Below, one piece after another: positions 43,073 to 53,093 of a DNA stretch of 64,000 nt. This stretch comes from Candidatus Celerinatantimonas neptuna. Its GTDB lineage: Bacteria; Pseudomonadota; Gammaproteobacteria; Enterobacterales; Celerinatantimonadaceae. The number at the start of each line of letters is the position of its first letter. Position 1 is the first letter of the stretch. A program made the position numbers and the translations under genes. The notes beneath the pieces are model-generated. The model was not told the DNA's origin. It worked only from the letters and a program-made list of their open reading frames with translations, and did not search any database. Location: contig OU461276.1 of NCBI GenBank assembly GCA_911810475.1, positions 2,481,501 to 2,545,500 of the forward strand, in the 5' to 3' direction.

Positions 43073-43713
43073 ATTTTAAACCAATTAGTCTTTTGCCAGC
43101 CAGAGAACGGGTTGCGGCTGAATTAAGGAAAGCCATATTGTCATCTCAATATAAAGAAGGTGATATTTTGACATTGGATGGGTTGTCTAAATTATTGGGT
43201 GTGTCGATTACGCCCGTTAGAGAAGCATTTCAATTACTCAGCGCAGAAGGGTTAATCAAGTTACGGCCAAATAAAGGAGCAATGGTTTTAGGGGTAAATG
43301 AAAAGTTTATTCGTGATCATTTTGAACTGAGGGTGATTCTTGAAAGTGAGATGGTAAAAAAAGTATGCGAAAATTTGAAGCTGGATATTTCCGGTATTTG
43401 TGCTGTTCATGAGAGTGCAAAACAAGAGATAGAAAATGGTTATTTCGAAAATTATTCAAATTATAATCAGGCTTTTCATATGGCAATTTGGAAGGCTGCT
43501 GATAATGCTCGTATTCTGGCTATTTTGGGGGGGTTATGGAATGGTTTATCGATGGAGCAGCATACGACAGAAAAAGATTATGCAATTAAATCATTTCATG
43601 AACATCATGAGATGGTTATAGCGATTAAAGCTCGTGATGCTCATTTAGCTTATAATTTGATGCGATCACATATTATTCGAAGCCAGCATGATATGTTAAC
43701 TCATGTTTTATAA
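43069..43713 (+). CDS. GntR/FadR-family (FCD) transcriptional regulator 2
   Basis: 214 residues; winged helix with LDGLSKLLGVSITPVREAF, then a normal FCD domain with FELRVILESEM, NQAFHMAIWKAADN and EHHEMVIAIKARD, carrying the histidines that usually bind a metal and an organic acid. FCD regulators typically control catabolism of carboxylates or sugar acids. Here the convergent ttdAB is the obvious candidate target. Confidence 0.88.
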   Translation: MNFKPISLLPARERVAAELRKAILSSQYKEGDILTLDGLSKLLGVSITPVREAFQLLSAEGLIKLRPNKGAMVLGVNEKFIRDHFELRVILESEMVKKVCENLKLDISGICAVHESAKQEIENGYFENYSNYNQAFHMAIWKAADNARILAILGGLWNGLSMEQHTTEKDYAIKSFHEHHEMVIAIKARDAHLAYNLMRSHIIRSQHDMLTHVL

Positions 43714-43824
43714 TTTGGGTTTTAATGAATCTTGGTGCGGTTATTTTTCAGTTTTTGCTTGTTTATAATGGTGTTTATTGAATGAATAAAGATATCTCAT
43801 TTTAAGATATCTTTATTGGAAGAG

Positions 43825-44439
43825 TTACTTAATGAATCTGACATGTTGGCAAATTTCATTATAAACTTTTTCTTTTCGTTCGTTATAAATAACTTTCTTT
43901 TCCTCAAATAAGTTTCGGCCATGAGTGTCAATTGACACAATTAATGGCCCAAATTCTTTGACTTTACACACCCACAATGTTTCTGGCATTCCCAGATCTT
44001 TCCATTGTGCATCAACAATGGACTCAACCTGGGTGGCTGCTTGAACTGCACAACCTGCCGGGTAGACTACATGAAGTGCTTTATGCTGCTGGCAACCGGT
44101 TTGTGTGCCTACTCCCATTCCTCCTTTCCCTATGATGAGTTTAACGCCGGTCTTTGCGATAAATTCTTCTTCGAATTTTTCCATTCGCATGCTGGTGGTG
44201 GGTCCAACGGATACCATCTCGTATCGATTGTTGCCGTTATCCCGGATAATTGGCCCGGCGTGAAAAATAGCAAGGCCTTTTAAATTGACAGGAAGTTCGC
44301 GTTTTTCTTCAATCAGTCGGCGATGGGCGACATCCCGGCAGGTGACGAGATATCCACTCAGATAAATCATGTCTCCAACATGGATATCCGTTAAATCTTC
44401 ATCTTTGATCGGTGTCTGGAGTATTTTTTTATCACTCAT
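43825..44439 (-). CDS. ttdB: L(+)-tartrate dehydratase / class I fumarase beta subunit
   Basis: 204 residues closely following E. coli Ttd[45 protein letters not shown] and [14 protein letters not shown]. It provides the swivelling beta half of the iron-sulfur dehydratase that converts L-tartrate to oxaloacetate (or fumarate to malate). The start overlaps the ttdA stop by 4 bp (ATGA), which indicates translational coupling in a two-gene operon. Confidence 0.92.
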   Translation of the reverse strand: MSDKKILQTPIKDEDLTDIHVGDMIYLSGYLVTCRDVAHRRLIEEKRELPVNLKGLAIFHAGPIIRDNGNNRYEMVSVGPTTSMRMEKFEEEFIAKTGVKLIIGKGGMGVGTQTGCQQHKALHVVYPAGCAVQAATQVESIVDAQWKDLGMPETLWVCKVKEFGPLIVSIDTHGRNLFEEKKVIYNERKEKVYNEICQHVRFIK

Positions 44440-45335
44440 AGCTGGCTCCCCGAATGAGAAGTGACTTCATAGTTGAGGTTGCGGTCAAAGATGATATGCC
44501 CCCGTCGGTGCGACCAACAGCCTGTGTTGACGGCAACGCCAATGGTTGATGGATGACGCGCTGTGTTTTCGATGTGAACACCCATCACTGATTTATTCCC
44601 TGACATGCCCTGAGGGCCAAGGCCAATCGCGTTAATTCCATCTTCGAGTAGTTGTTCCATCTTTGCTGCTCTATGGTTTGAGTTATGGCTACCTATAGGG
44701 CGCATCAGGGCCTTTTTAGAAAGCAGTGCTGCAGTTTCAACTGATGTGGCAACACCGACTCCCACTAATAATGGTGGGCAGGCGTTGAGTCCGTAGCTGG
44801 TCATGATATCAAGGACAAATCTTGTAATGCCTTCATAACCTGCTCCGGGCATTAATACAGCTGCTTTTCCCGGAAGAGTGCATCCACCACCTGCCATATA
44901 TACGTCGATTTCTACATTATCTTTATCTTCGGTGATTTCCCAGAAGACGGATGGCGTGCCTTTTCCGATATTTTTACCGGTATTATATTCATCAAATGTT
45001 TCGACGCTGTTATGTCGTAGTGGCGCGTTTTGAGTGGCATTTAATACAGCCGTTTCAAGAATTTTTTCTAATTTACCTATATAGGGGAAGTGTTCTCCAC
45101 ATTTGATAAAAAATTGGATTACACCGGTATCCTGACAACTTGGTCGGTTCAATTCTCTGGCAAGATTTTGATTGTTGAACATGGTGGAATAGATGGCATT
45201 CGCTAATCTGGAATCTTCTTGAGAGCGAAGCTCTGTCAGTTTATTCATTACATCATCGGGGAGGATTTTACCGATCATTGCAATGAATTTACCCATTGTT
45301 TCGGTCATTTTCTGGAGTTTATCTGGTTCACTCAC
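44436..45335 (-). CDS. ttdA: L(+)-tartrate dehydratase / class I fumarase alpha subunit
   Basis: 299 residues from GTG 45335, chosen because AGGAG lies seven bases upstream and [10 protein letters not shown] matches family starts. The frame upstream extends to 45569 but is not homologous. It has the three cysteines expected to ligate the 4Fe-4S cluster: [17 protein letters not shown] and [11 protein letters not shown]. Together with ttdB it forms the heteromeric dehydratase. The absence of a ttdT-type antiporter next door is unusual. The divergent LuxR gene or the GntR pair may regulate it. Confidence 0.92.
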   Translation of the reverse strand: MSEPDKLQKMTETMGKFIAMIGKILPDDVMNKLTELRSQEDSRLANAIYSTMFNNQNLARELNRPSCQDTGVIQFFIKCGEHFPYIGKLEKILETAVLNATQNAPLRHNSVETFDEYNTGKNIGKGTPSVFWEITEDKDNVEIDVYMAGGGCTLPGKAAVLMPGAGYEGITRFVLDIMTSYGLNACPPLLVGVGVATSVETAALLSKKALMRPIGSHNSNHRAAKMEQLLEDGINAIGLGPQGMSGNKSVMGVHIENTARHPSTIGVAVNTGCWSHRRGHIIFDRNLNYEVTSHSGSQL

Positions 45336-45463
45336 ATTGTTTCTCCTGTGAAAAGAGAGGACTGAGGCATGTATGTTGATGGTTAAGATTTGCAGGATTG
45401 CAACGTATGTTGACGTTGTTGAGTGCAGTTCTTGGCAGCCTCTTTTAAGGTTATTATATTTAA

Positions 45464-45477
45464 TAATGGATCCATTA
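45464..45477. promoter_or_regulatory. 14-bp perfect palindrome in the ttdA-luxR intergenic region
   Basis: TAATGGATCCATTA lies between the divergent ttdA and LuxR-type genes. Its length and symmetry suit a dimeric regulator such as the GntR/FCD pair or the LuxR-type protein. No further copies seen. Confidence 0.35.
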
Positions 45478-45577
45478 CAAGATGAATAAGATACAAATCT
45501 GGTGGATGAAGGTTGGCAAATCATCAGGCAGGTTATAAGCTCAGAGCGTATTGCAATAAAGGAGTGCATGAGAGTCG

Positions 45578-46354
45578 ATGAATTCGGAGCATTATTTGAT
45601 CCATGGTTTGGCTGACTTAATTATGTCAATTGGTCAGGATGCTTTTATTGATAAATTGGTTTATTTGTTACGTAGTAATGCCAGTTTTGATGATTATGTG
45701 GTGTTGATTTACCATCCTGATTACAAACCTGTCGTGTTGAGTTCATCTTTTGCCAATGATGAGTGGGCGCTTTGGGAACGTTATCTCAATGGCGCGTATT
45801 TACTGAGTCCATTTTATGACTTTTGCACGAAAGGTGGTGAAGGGTTTGTTAGCCTAGCAGATATCGCGCCTGATGATTTCTATAGTAGTGCTTATTTTAA
45901 AGAGTATTTTGAATCATCCCATTTAGTCGATGAGGTGGGGTTGGTGGTGCAGGCTAATGATCATGCCAGTTACCTGTTGTCTTTGGGGCGGACTAAAGCA
46001 TTGTCGACGTTTAACACACGGGTCAGTCAAAAACTACAGGCTTTGTTTCCCGTGTTAAATTCGTTAGTTAAAATGCATGATAATTATCATGAGTTACCGA
46101 AGCGAGCTTCTCACCGAAACATTAAGGATTATGTTTTAAATTTTGGTGAAGGGATTTTGACGCCGCGCGAAAAAGAGGTCATGCAATTTTTGATTCGGGG
46201 GTACTCTAGTAAAGAATCTGCCAGAAGCTTACAAATTTCCTATGAGACTGAACGGGTCCATCGTAAGAACATTTATGCAAAATTAGCGGTTAATTCACAA
46301 AAAGAGCTATTAGGTAAGATTTTTGATGATATCGTAAATATTCCTCATTCTTAG
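45578..46354 (+). CDS. LuxR-family transcriptional regulator
   Basis: 258 residues. The C-terminal ~65 residues form a LuxR/GerE helix-turn-helix (LTPREKEVMQFLIRGYSSKE, SYETERVHRKNIYAKL). The N-terminal ~180 residues are a sensor-like region that lacks the conserved Trp/Tyr pattern of acyl-homoserine-lactone binders, so it probably reads another ligand. ATG 45578 overlaps a short out-of-frame ATG after GGAG. It lies 270 bp upstream of the seven-gene operon in the same direction and is its best candidate regulator. Confidence 0.85.
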   Translation: MNSEHYLIHGLADLIMSIGQDAFIDKLVYLLRSNASFDDYVVLIYHPDYKPVVLSSSFANDEWALWERYLNGAYLLSPFYDFCTKGGEGFVSLADIAPDDFYSSAYFKEYFESSHLVDEVGLVVQANDHASYLLSLGRTKALSTFNTRVSQKLQALFPVLNSLVKMHDNYHELPKRASHRNIKDYVLNFGEGILTPREKEVMQFLIRGYSSKESARSLQISYETERVHRKNIYAKLAVNSQKELLGKIFDDIVNIPHS

Positions 46355-46624
46355 CTCTTCTTTCTTATTGTTTTTCCATTCTTTTTTCCTGAAAAGTCCG
46401 TCTATACCTCATCTGAGTAATACTTTTTTTTAGATGGGATGTTTAGACTGAATTCTATTGATATGCGATTGTTAAAATTGTATCTATTTCGTTAGCTACT
46501 GCTATGGTGTGTTAACTGTCTACCTGCCATAAGTGGCGAACCTGGCGACTTTTTAGGCGCAATATTTGCACTGTGTGGTTCGTGTTGAGATGTATTTGCT
46601 TACTCGGATAGAAGGAATCGATAG
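46355..46624 (+). promoter_or_regulatory. Leader region of the 46.6-54.0 kb operon
   Basis: 270 bp without genes. It contains AT-rich tracts and a run around 46528-46560 (AAGTGGCGAACCTGGCGACTT) with short direct repeats of GGCGA. No promoter can be assigned confidently. Confidence 0.35.
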
Positions 46625-47476
46625 ATGAAACTGGAACTATTTCGAACGCTCTGGGGGATCCCTGAAGTGGTTCAGCGTCCGGCTGATGCAATGAAGTCGG
46701 TTGGATATGTAGGCGTTGAAGCCCGGGTTCCGACGACATCACTGGGCTGTCAGGCATTGGCCAAGTGGCTAGATGGTGAAGGCCTTGAATATATTGGGAT
46801 TGTGTTTACGGGTGGCGATGTCGTCCCTGATCAGAGCGCCAGTATTGAGGACCATATATCTTATTTAGCTAGACAGCTGGATTTGGCTGAGCAATTACCG
46901 ATTCGATTTATCAATGTATTGGCGGGTAATGATCGCTGGCCACTTGCCAGACAGGTCGATTTTTTTAGTCAGGCCATGCAGCTTGCTGATGAACGAGCGA
47001 TGCAATTGAGTTTTGAGACGCATCGAGCAACATCGCTGTACAGTCCTTGGGTAACGTTAGAGTTAATTGAGCAGCTTCCTGATTTACGGTTTACTTCGGA
47101 TGTTAGTCATTGGGTATTGGTTAGCGAGCGATTGTTAAGTGATCCGCTTGATGATTTTTCTGAATTTATCAAGCGAGTCCATCATGTTCAGGCCAGAGTC
47201 GGCTATCCGCAAGGACCTCAGGTACCTCATCCGGGTGCTCCAGAATATCAAGAGGCTTTGTTATTTCATCAGCAATTCTGGAAATCAATCTGGCAGGTTC
47301 AGTTTCGGGCTGGTTATTCATTGTCAACGATGACAACTGAATTTGGACCAGATGGTTATTTGCATCATTTGCCTTTTACTAATGCCCCTGTTGCTGATTT
47401 ATCGGAACTCAACGACTGGATGGCGATCGAAGAGCAACGACATTTTGAACAAGTGAGCCAACTTTTTACCTCTTAA
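46625..47476 (+). CDS. Sugar phosphate isomerase/epimerase-like TIM-barrel protein
   Basis: 283 residues, first gene of the operon (AAGGA nine bases before ATG). The xylose-isomerase-like TIM-barrel pattern is seen in [25 protein letters not shown] (Glu metal ligand), [11 protein letters not shown] (Asp/His) and [19 protein letters not shown]. Metal-binding Glu, Asp and His residues are present. Such proteins isomerise or dehydrate polyhydroxy acids, or act as inosose-type enzymes. The substrate is unknown here, but the context suggests a step on an amino- or guanidino-acid side chain. Confidence 0.8.
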   Translation: MKLELFRTLWGIPEVVQRPADAMKSVGYVGVEARVPTTSLGCQALAKWLDGEGLEYIGIVFTGGDVVPDQSASIEDHISYLARQLDLAEQLPIRFINVLAGNDRWPLARQVDFFSQAMQLADERAMQLSFETHRATSLYSPWVTLELIEQLPDLRFTSDVSHWVLVSERLLSDPLDDFSEFIKRVHHVQARVGYPQGPQVPHPGAPEYQEALLFHQQFWKSIWQVQFRAGYSLSTMTTEFGPDGYLHHLPFTNAPVADLSELNDWMAIEEQRHFEQVSQLFTS

Positions 47477-47489
47477 ATTGATCGTGGAG

Positions 47490-48545
47490 ATGATGAATAT
47501 GACGAAGAATGAGAGGACGTTTCAGGAAATACCGGTGGTCCATGTTGCGGATCTATCGAGCCCAGATGCCAGCTTGCGTCAGAAAGTCGCAGATGAACTG
47601 GGAAAGGCGGCCCGGGATGTGGGGTTTTTATATGTCAGTGGTCATGGGATCAGCGCTCAAAAAATTGATGCGCTACGTCAGGCTACACAATCCTTTTTTG
47701 CTGAAGCTTTTGAGACGAAGATGAATTACTACATTGGTTCATCGAAGAGTCATAAGGGATTCGTTCCTGAGGGTGAAGAGATTTATGGGATGGGTAAGCC
47801 TGATCATAAAGAGGCATTTGATGTAGGGTTTCAGGCTGATGACAATCATCCGTTGGTTCAGGCTAAAACCCCGTTAATTGGCGGCAATGAATGGCCAGAA
47901 CTGCCTTTATTTAAAGAATCGGTATTAGCCTACTACGATGAGGTGTTTGATCTGGGGCGACGTCTGTTTGCCGGTTTCGCGTTGGCTTTAGGACTACCTG
48001 AAAATTTTTTTGAATCGATGATTAGCTGCCCGCCTTCAAAGCTAAGGTTGATTCATTATCCATTTGACGCAGAGGCTGAGGACCGTCAAGGCATCGGTGC
48101 GCATACCGATTATGAATGTTTCACGATGCTCTTGTCTGATCAGCCGGGTTTAGAAGTGATGAATGATCTGGGCGAGTGGATTGATGCACCGCCTGTTCGG
48201 GTCCAGGGAGAAGAAGCGTTGGTGATTAACATCGGCGATATGTTAGAAGTTTTAACAGCCGGACAATTTGTTGCGACGGCTCACCGGGTGCGCAGTGTCC
48301 AACAGGAACGCTATTCTTTTCCGTTATTTTTTGCCTGTGATTATCACACCACGATCTCCCCTCTGCCGCAGTTTTCGGAAACAAGCGACAATTATGAAAC
48401 CCTGACGATTGGGGATCATATGTATAGTCAGGCTCTGCAAACTTATCGTTATCTGAGGGAGAAGGTGTCTTCTGGTGAATTATCGTTACCTGAGCATGCC
48501 CGGCAAGTGGCGAGCTTTGGGCATCTAAAAAACATGCATCGCTGA
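47490..48545 (+). CDS. 2-oxoglutarate/Fe(II) dioxygenase, isopenicillin N synthase family
   Basis: About 350 residues. Several ATGs cluster after GTGGAG (47490, 47493, 47499), and the last has the best spacing. It has an N-terminal DIOX_N domain ([20 protein letters not shown]) and a catalytic jelly roll with [12 protein letters not shown] (HxD), TAHRVRS (distal His) and [11 protein letters not shown] (RxS that binds 2-oxoglutarate). Family members hydroxylate or cyclise amino acids and other small molecules. It begins about 15-20 bp after the isomerase gene. Confidence 0.9.
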   Translation: MMNMTKNERTFQEIPVVHVADLSSPDASLRQKVADELGKAARDVGFLYVSGHGISAQKIDALRQATQSFFAEAFETKMNYYIGSSKSHKGFVPEGEEIYGMGKPDHKEAFDVGFQADDNHPLVQAKTPLIGGNEWPELPLFKESVLAYYDEVFDLGRRLFAGFALALGLPENFFESMISCPPSKLRLIHYPFDAEAEDRQGIGAHTDYECFTMLLSDQPGLEVMNDLGEWIDAPPVRVQGEEALVINIGDMLEVLTAGQFVATAHRVRSVQQERYSFPLFFACDYHTTISPLPQFSETSDNYETLTIGDHMYSQALQTYRYLREKVSSGELSLPEHARQVASFGHLKNMHR

Positions 48546-48579
48546 TGGTGTACTTTCAATTTTTTAAAGGATTATCTTG

Positions 48580-49377
48580 ATGAAAATAAAGTCATTTAAA
48601 CATGCCGGTATCTTGTTTGCCTTATGCGGAATATTCCAGGTTGCTCATGCTGAATCAGCGCTATTAAAACCAGGTTATTTTACGGTTGGGATGGAAGTCA
48701 GTTATCCGCCATTTGAATCTTATAAAAACAATAAAGTTGTGGGGATTGATCCGACACTGGCTAAATTACTGGCGGCTAAAATGGGATTAAAAGCTCGTTT
48801 CTCTGATCATAAATTTTCCAGTCTGATTTTGGGGTTAAAAGCAAATCGATTCGATGCGGTGATTTCGGGGATGTATCTCTTGCCTGATCGGTTAAAACAA
48901 GCCGATGCGATTGCTTATACCCGGACTGGGGCCTTGATTATGGTGACAAAAGGCAGCCAGTATCAACCTAAAACAAAGAACGATCTGTGTGGGCTGAAAG
49001 TCGGACTGGAGCAGGGAACAACTTGGGTTAAAGCACTCTCAACATTATCGAAATCGTATTGTCAGGCCAATGGTAAAGCTCCTATTCAGGTTTTAGAGTT
49101 CCCTTCGGCACCCGAAACTGCGCAAGCACTTATGTCTCATAATGTGCAGGCTCAGCTGGAAATTGCTGGGGCAGCCCGGATGTTTGTTAAACGGACTCGG
49201 GGACGCATTACGATTAGTTCTCCTGATCTGGTTTATCCTCAAACGTTAGGGATCTACTTCAAAAAAGGTAACCGTCGCTTACAAACCATGCTTGAAAAAG
49301 CCATGGCAGAGATTAAGCAGGATGGCTCATATGCCAAATTGCTAAAACAATATAATTTGTCGGCTCCGACTCATTAA
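48580..49377 (+). CDS. Amino-acid-type ABC transporter substrate-binding protein
   Basis: 265 residues with a clean signal peptide (HAGILFALCGIFQVAHA, cleavage before ES). It is a family 3 periplasmic binding protein: FTVGMEVSYPPFESYKNN, VGIDPTLAKLLAAKMG, DAVISGMYLLPDRLKQ. This class captures polar or cationic amino acids and opines. It feeds the fused permease-ATPase encoded next. An ATG at 48577 or 48580 can be used; AAAGGA precedes them. Confidence 0.9.
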   Translation: MKIKSFKHAGILFALCGIFQVAHAESALLKPGYFTVGMEVSYPPFESYKNNKVVGIDPTLAKLLAAKMGLKARFSDHKFSSLILGLKANRFDAVISGMYLLPDRLKQADAIAYTRTGALIMVTKGSQYQPKTKNDLCGLKVGLEQGTTWVKALSTLSKSYCQANGKAPIQVLEFPSAPETAQALMSHNVQAQLEIAGAARMFVKRTRGRITISSPDLVYPQTLGIYFKKGNRRLQTMLEKAMAEIKQDGSYAKLLKQYNLSAPTH

Positions 49378-49401
49378 GTCGACCAGGAGACCATTGCGAT
49401 T

Positions 49402-50931
49402 ATGAATTTTGATTGGGGATACTTTTTTTCGTTATTTTCAATGCATGCTTTCTGGCGGGCCTGCGTGATTGTGGTCTGTATCAGTAGTTTGTCCTGGGGA
49501 TTAGGGTTGGTGCTTGGATTTGTGATGGCCTGTGCCAAAATGTCTAAGAACCGTGTTGTCGCAATGGCTGCAAAAACGTATGTGTGGTTTTTCCGTAGTG
49601 TGCCTTTGCTGGTTCTATTGGTTTTTGTGTATAACTTGCCTCAGCTTTTCCCATTTACCAGCTCGTTTTTGAGTATTCCTTTCGTATCGGGGTTGGTGAG
49701 TATGGTCTTAACTGAAGCCGCTTATATGGCTGAAATCCATCGAGGCGGTTTACTCTCTGTGTCGAAAGGTCAGCGAGAAGCTGGTTATGCTTTGAATATC
49801 GGCTTTTTAGGAATACAGCGTCTGATCATTATTCCCCAAGCGATTCGGATCGCAATGCCGGCCATGATTAATGAATATGTCACGATCATTAAATTGAGTT
49901 CGTTGGTTTCTGTCATTTCGTTGCCGGAGTTGTTATTAACTGGCCAGCGGTTATACGCGGAAAACTTTTTGGTTCTGGAAACGTTGTTGGCGGTGGCGGT
50001 TTACTATGTGGTGATTGTGACCATTCTCGGGGCGTTTTTGCAGTGGCTTGAACACCGAATGGATATTTCGATCCGACGTCCTGAAACATTGGATCCGAGT
50101 GCCTGTGAAACGCTTCGTCGGCAAGCTGTAGCTCCAAAAATACAACGTATTGATAAGACCCCTGGTGTACCGCCAGCTTTGCAGCTACAGCAATTACGAA
50201 AATCGTATGGTGGGCATACGGTATTAAAAAATGTGGATCTCAATGTGGGGGTCGGTGAAGTGGTCAGTATTATTGGTCCATCAGGCTCCGGGAAGACGAC
50301 ATTAATTCGAACGATTAATACGTTAGAACGGCTCGATCAGGGAGAGATTATTCTGTTTGGTGAGAGCTTTATTCAGGGTGACAGCCAACATGAACATCGT
50401 CGTATTCGACAAGGGATGCAGCGAATAGGGATGGTTTTTCAGAGCTTTAATTTGTTTCCACATAAAAATGCACTCGAAAATGTCATGATGGCCGCGCTCT
50501 ATCACTGTAAACCTGCGGATAACACGTTGAATCAGCAGCAGGCTCTGTATCTATTGGATCAGGTCGGGTTGTTAGAGCATGCCTATAAATACCCACATCA
50601 ACTCTCGGGTGGGCAACAGCAACGGGTGGCGATTGCCCGAACGCTGGCTTTATCACCGGATATTATTTTATTTGATGAGCCGACTTCTGCGTTGGATCCC
50701 GAAATGGTCGGTGAAGTTTTAAAGGTTATTCAGGATTTAGCCAGAGAAGGCATGACGCTAGTGATTGTGACGCATGAAATGGATTTTGCATTGTCTGTTT
50801 CTGATCGGGTGGTGATGATGGAACATGGGGTTATTCAGGTGGATGCATCACCTCATGTCATTCGTCAGGGACCTTCAGAGCAGATGGGTTTGTCGAGAAT
50901 TCGTGATTTTATGGGGGTTGAACTTGCATGA
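49402..50931 (+). CDS. Fused amino-acid ABC transporter permease and ATPase
   Basis: 509 residues combining two usual subunits. Residues 1-230 are a HisM/GlnP-type permease (SVPLLVLLVFVYNLPQ, the EAAYMAEIHRGG coupling helix, RIAMPAMINEYVTIIKLSS). Residues 250-509 are an ATPase (GPSGSGKTT, FQSFNLFPHKNALEN, LSGGQQQRVAIAR, ILFDEPTSALDP). The fusion is known but uncommon and would homodimerise into a complete importer. It partners with the binding protein encoded upstream, and its stop overlaps the aldolase start. Confidence 0.92.
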   Translation: MNFDWGYFFSLFSMHAFWRACVIVVCISSLSWGLGLVLGFVMACAKMSKNRVVAMAAKTYVWFFRSVPLLVLLVFVYNLPQLFPFTSSFLSIPFVSGLVSMVLTEAAYMAEIHRGGLLSVSKGQREAGYALNIGFLGIQRLIIIPQAIRIAMPAMINEYVTIIKLSSLVSVISLPELLLTGQRLYAENFLVLETLLAVAVYYVVIVTILGAFLQWLEHRMDISIRRPETLDPSACETLRRQAVAPKIQRIDKTPGVPPALQLQQLRKSYGGHTVLKNVDLNVGVGEVVSIIGPSGSGKTTLIRTINTLERLDQGEIILFGESFIQGDSQHEHRRIRQGMQRIGMVFQSFNLFPHKNALENVMMAALYHCKPADNTLNQQQALYLLDQVGLLEHAYKYPHQLSGGQQQRVAIARTLALSPDIILFDEPTSALDPEMVGEVLKVIQDLAREGMTLVIVTHEMDFALSVSDRVVMMEHGVIQVDASPHVIRQGPSEQMGLSRIRDFMGVELA

Positions 50932-51659
50932 CACAAGAACAAATGATCCAACTTAGGCAAGATCTGGCTGCGGCTTATCGGTTGGCGGCAATGCTCGGTT
51001 GGGAAGATACGCTTTATACGCATTTTTCTGTGCGTCTACCGACGAAAGAACCTCGTTTTTTGATTAATCCGTTTGGCCTGATGTTTGATGAGGTGTGTGC
51101 TAGTGATTTGATCATTGTCGATATGCAGGGGCATGTCGTGGAAGGACATAGCGAATATAATCTGGCTGGTTTCACCATTCATAGTGCGGTGCATATGGCT
51201 CGCAGTGATACGCATTGTGTGATGCATACGCATACGATAGCCGGAATGGCCGTGGCCGCTTGTGATGATGGTTTATGCATGCTGAATCAAACCAGTGCCG
51301 AGTTTTTCGAACGGGTTGGATATCACAGTTATGAAGGCATCGCTTGGGATTTGGATGAACGTCAGCGAATTCAACAGTCGTTAGGCAATCATATTGCGTT
51401 GGTACTCAAACATCACGGCTTGTTGAGTGTCGGAGCAACGGTTGCGGATGCATTTCAGATTATGTATTACCTGAATAAAGCTTGTGAAATTCAGTTAGCT
51501 GCGGGGCAGATGGCGTCTTTATCAACGATTTCACCCATGTCATCTAAACTAGCTGCTCATGCCTGTGAGCAGTTTAAAAAAGCTGAGCATGAACGTCAGT
51601 TGGTCTGGCAGGCATGGCGACGCAAATTGGATCGGTTCGATCCATCGTATAAGAATTAA
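50928..51659 (+). CDS. Class II aldolase/adducin-family protein
   Basis: 243 residues; ATGA overlap with the transporter gene. The zinc-binding histidines of the class II aldolase/adducin fold appear in VMHTHTIAGMAVAA and in VLKHHGLLSVGATVADAF, and an early Glu-type region reads GWEDTLYTHFSVR. Members cleave or decarboxylate hydroxy-acids and sugar phosphates. A breakdown role after the dioxygenase or isomerase step is plausible. The start is set by the overlap. Confidence 0.88.
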   Translation: MTQEQMIQLRQDLAAAYRLAAMLGWEDTLYTHFSVRLPTKEPRFLINPFGLMFDEVCASDLIIVDMQGHVVEGHSEYNLAGFTIHSAVHMARSDTHCVMHTHTIAGMAVAACDDGLCMLNQTSAEFFERVGYHSYEGIAWDLDERQRIQQSLGNHIALVLKHHGLLSVGATVADAFQIMYYLNKACEIQLAAGQMASLSTISPMSSKLAAHACEQFKKAEHERQLVWQAWRRKLDRFDPSYKN

Positions 51660-51860
51660 TCTCATGTTTGTTTCGCCAGTGGAACACCATTGGCGTGCAA
51701 GCACTTTTTTGAGTGATTTCTTTTCTATTTATTTTCATTTGAATGGCACGCTTTTGTGGGGTGTTAAACCTGGTCTGCTGGGGATACCTCATGCGGGTAA
51801 TATCAGCTACGGCGATTGATCGTTACAGTAGTTCAATGGAATTGAGTTGGAGAAATTGTA

Positions 51861-53093
51861 TTGTTATCAATCAATATTGAACGATTGTCCGGGTTCTTGG
51901 CGTCGATGGCTGAGATTGGCGCTTCTGCGAATGGAGGATGCAATCGACAGGCCCTGACTAAGCTTGATCAACAAGGACGCGCACTCTTTATTCAATGGTG
52001 TCGCGCAATCGGTGGTCGCCCCCGGTTAGATGAGGTCGGTAATTTATTTGTTCGCTGGACGGGTCGTGATGATACGTTAGCTCCTGTAGTGATGGGATCT
52101 CATCTGGATACACAATCCACTGGGGGGCGTTTTGATGGTGTGTATGGTGTTTTAGCTGCATTGGAAGTGATGTATTGTTTGCATGAAAACCAGCAGCAGT
52201 TAGAACGCCCAATTGAAATTGTTGTTTGGATGAATGAAGAAGGGGCCCGTTTTCGTCCTGCCATGATGGGATCGGGGGTTTTTGCCGCTGCGTTCGATCA
52301 ACAAACTATTTATGAAACGACCGATTCTGATGGCGTGAGTGTCTATCAGGCTTTATGTGAGGCTGGCCAGTTAGGTGATGAGCCTTGTGTACCTTTTGAT
52401 ATCCATGCTGCACTGGAACTTCATATTGAACAGGGACCTATTTTAGAACGATCTTGTATTCCGGTTGGAGTTGTTGAGGGTGTCCAGGGGATGAATTGGT
52501 TTACTGTGACGCTGAAAGGCCAGTCTGTTCATGCCGGGCCAACTCCGATGGATATGCGGTGTGATCCTGTTCAGGCATTACCAGAACTGCTTCAACAATG
52601 TTATGCCCTTGCTGATGATGATCCGGCAACGCGGGTAACGATCGGAGCGCTCTCTGCTTTGCCTGGAGCAACCAATACAGTGCCTGAGTCTGTTCAGTTT
52701 AGTGTGGATTTACGTCATCCCCATCAAGAGATTCTGGATGAGCTATCGCATCAGCTATCCATACTCTGTGATTCGGATATGGGGAATATCTCATGTGAAC
52801 TGAAGATGATTTGGCGTTCTCCTGCAGTCCATTTTGATTCCCATTGTATCCAAACCGTGCGTCAAAGCTGCACTTATCTGGGGATCCCCTCAATGCCGAT
52901 TATTTCCGGGGCTGGTCATGATTCTGTGTATCTTTCTCGTGTTGCGCCAACCAGTATGATTTTTATCCCATGTAAGGATGGGATTTCCCATAACGAAAAT
53001 GAATATGCCACACCAGATGATCTTGAAACTGGGGCAAATGTGTTGTTGCACAGTGTATTAGCACTTGCGAGTGAAAAGGAAAATATTTTATGA
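51861..53093 (+). CDS. M20-family Zn-dependent amidohydrolase (allantoate amidohydrolase / N-carbamoyl-amino-acid hydrolase type)
   Basis: 410 residues starting at TTG 51861 with GGAG upstream; this is the only gap of note (201 bp) inside the operon. Dinuclear metal ligands are visible: MGSHLDTQSTGGRFDGVYGV (His, Asp), NEEGARF (Glu-Glu), LHIEQGPILE, and AGHDSVYLSRV with a late histidine in ISHNENEYA. This subfamily removes carbamoyl, ureido or formimino groups (hyuC, allC, beta-ureidopropionase). It fits a pathway releasing ammonia from a ureido intermediate. Confidence 0.9.
   Translation: MLSINIERLSGFLASMAEIGASANGGCNRQALTKLDQQGRALFIQWCRAIGGRPRLDEVGNLFVRWTGRDDTLAPVVMGSHLDTQSTGGRFDGVYGVLAALEVMYCLHENQQQLERPIEIVVWMNEEGARFRPAMMGSGVFAAAFDQQTIYETTDSDGVSVYQALCEAGQLGDEPCVPFDIHAALELHIEQGPILERSCIPVGVVEGVQGMNWFTVTLKGQSVHAGPTPMDMRCDPVQALPELLQQCYALADDDPATRVTIGALSALPGATNTVPESVQFSVDLRHPHQEILDELSHQLSILCDSDMGNISCELKMIWRSPAVHFDSHCIQTVRQSCTYLGIPSMPIISGAGHDSVYLSRVAPTSMIFIPCKDGISHNENEYATPDDLETGANVLLHSVLALASEKENIL

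Noticed and set aside
44463-45569. Longer ttdA with a 78-residue N-terminal extension
   Set aside because: The extension is not family-like and a GTG with AGGAG at 45335 matches normal TtdA starts.
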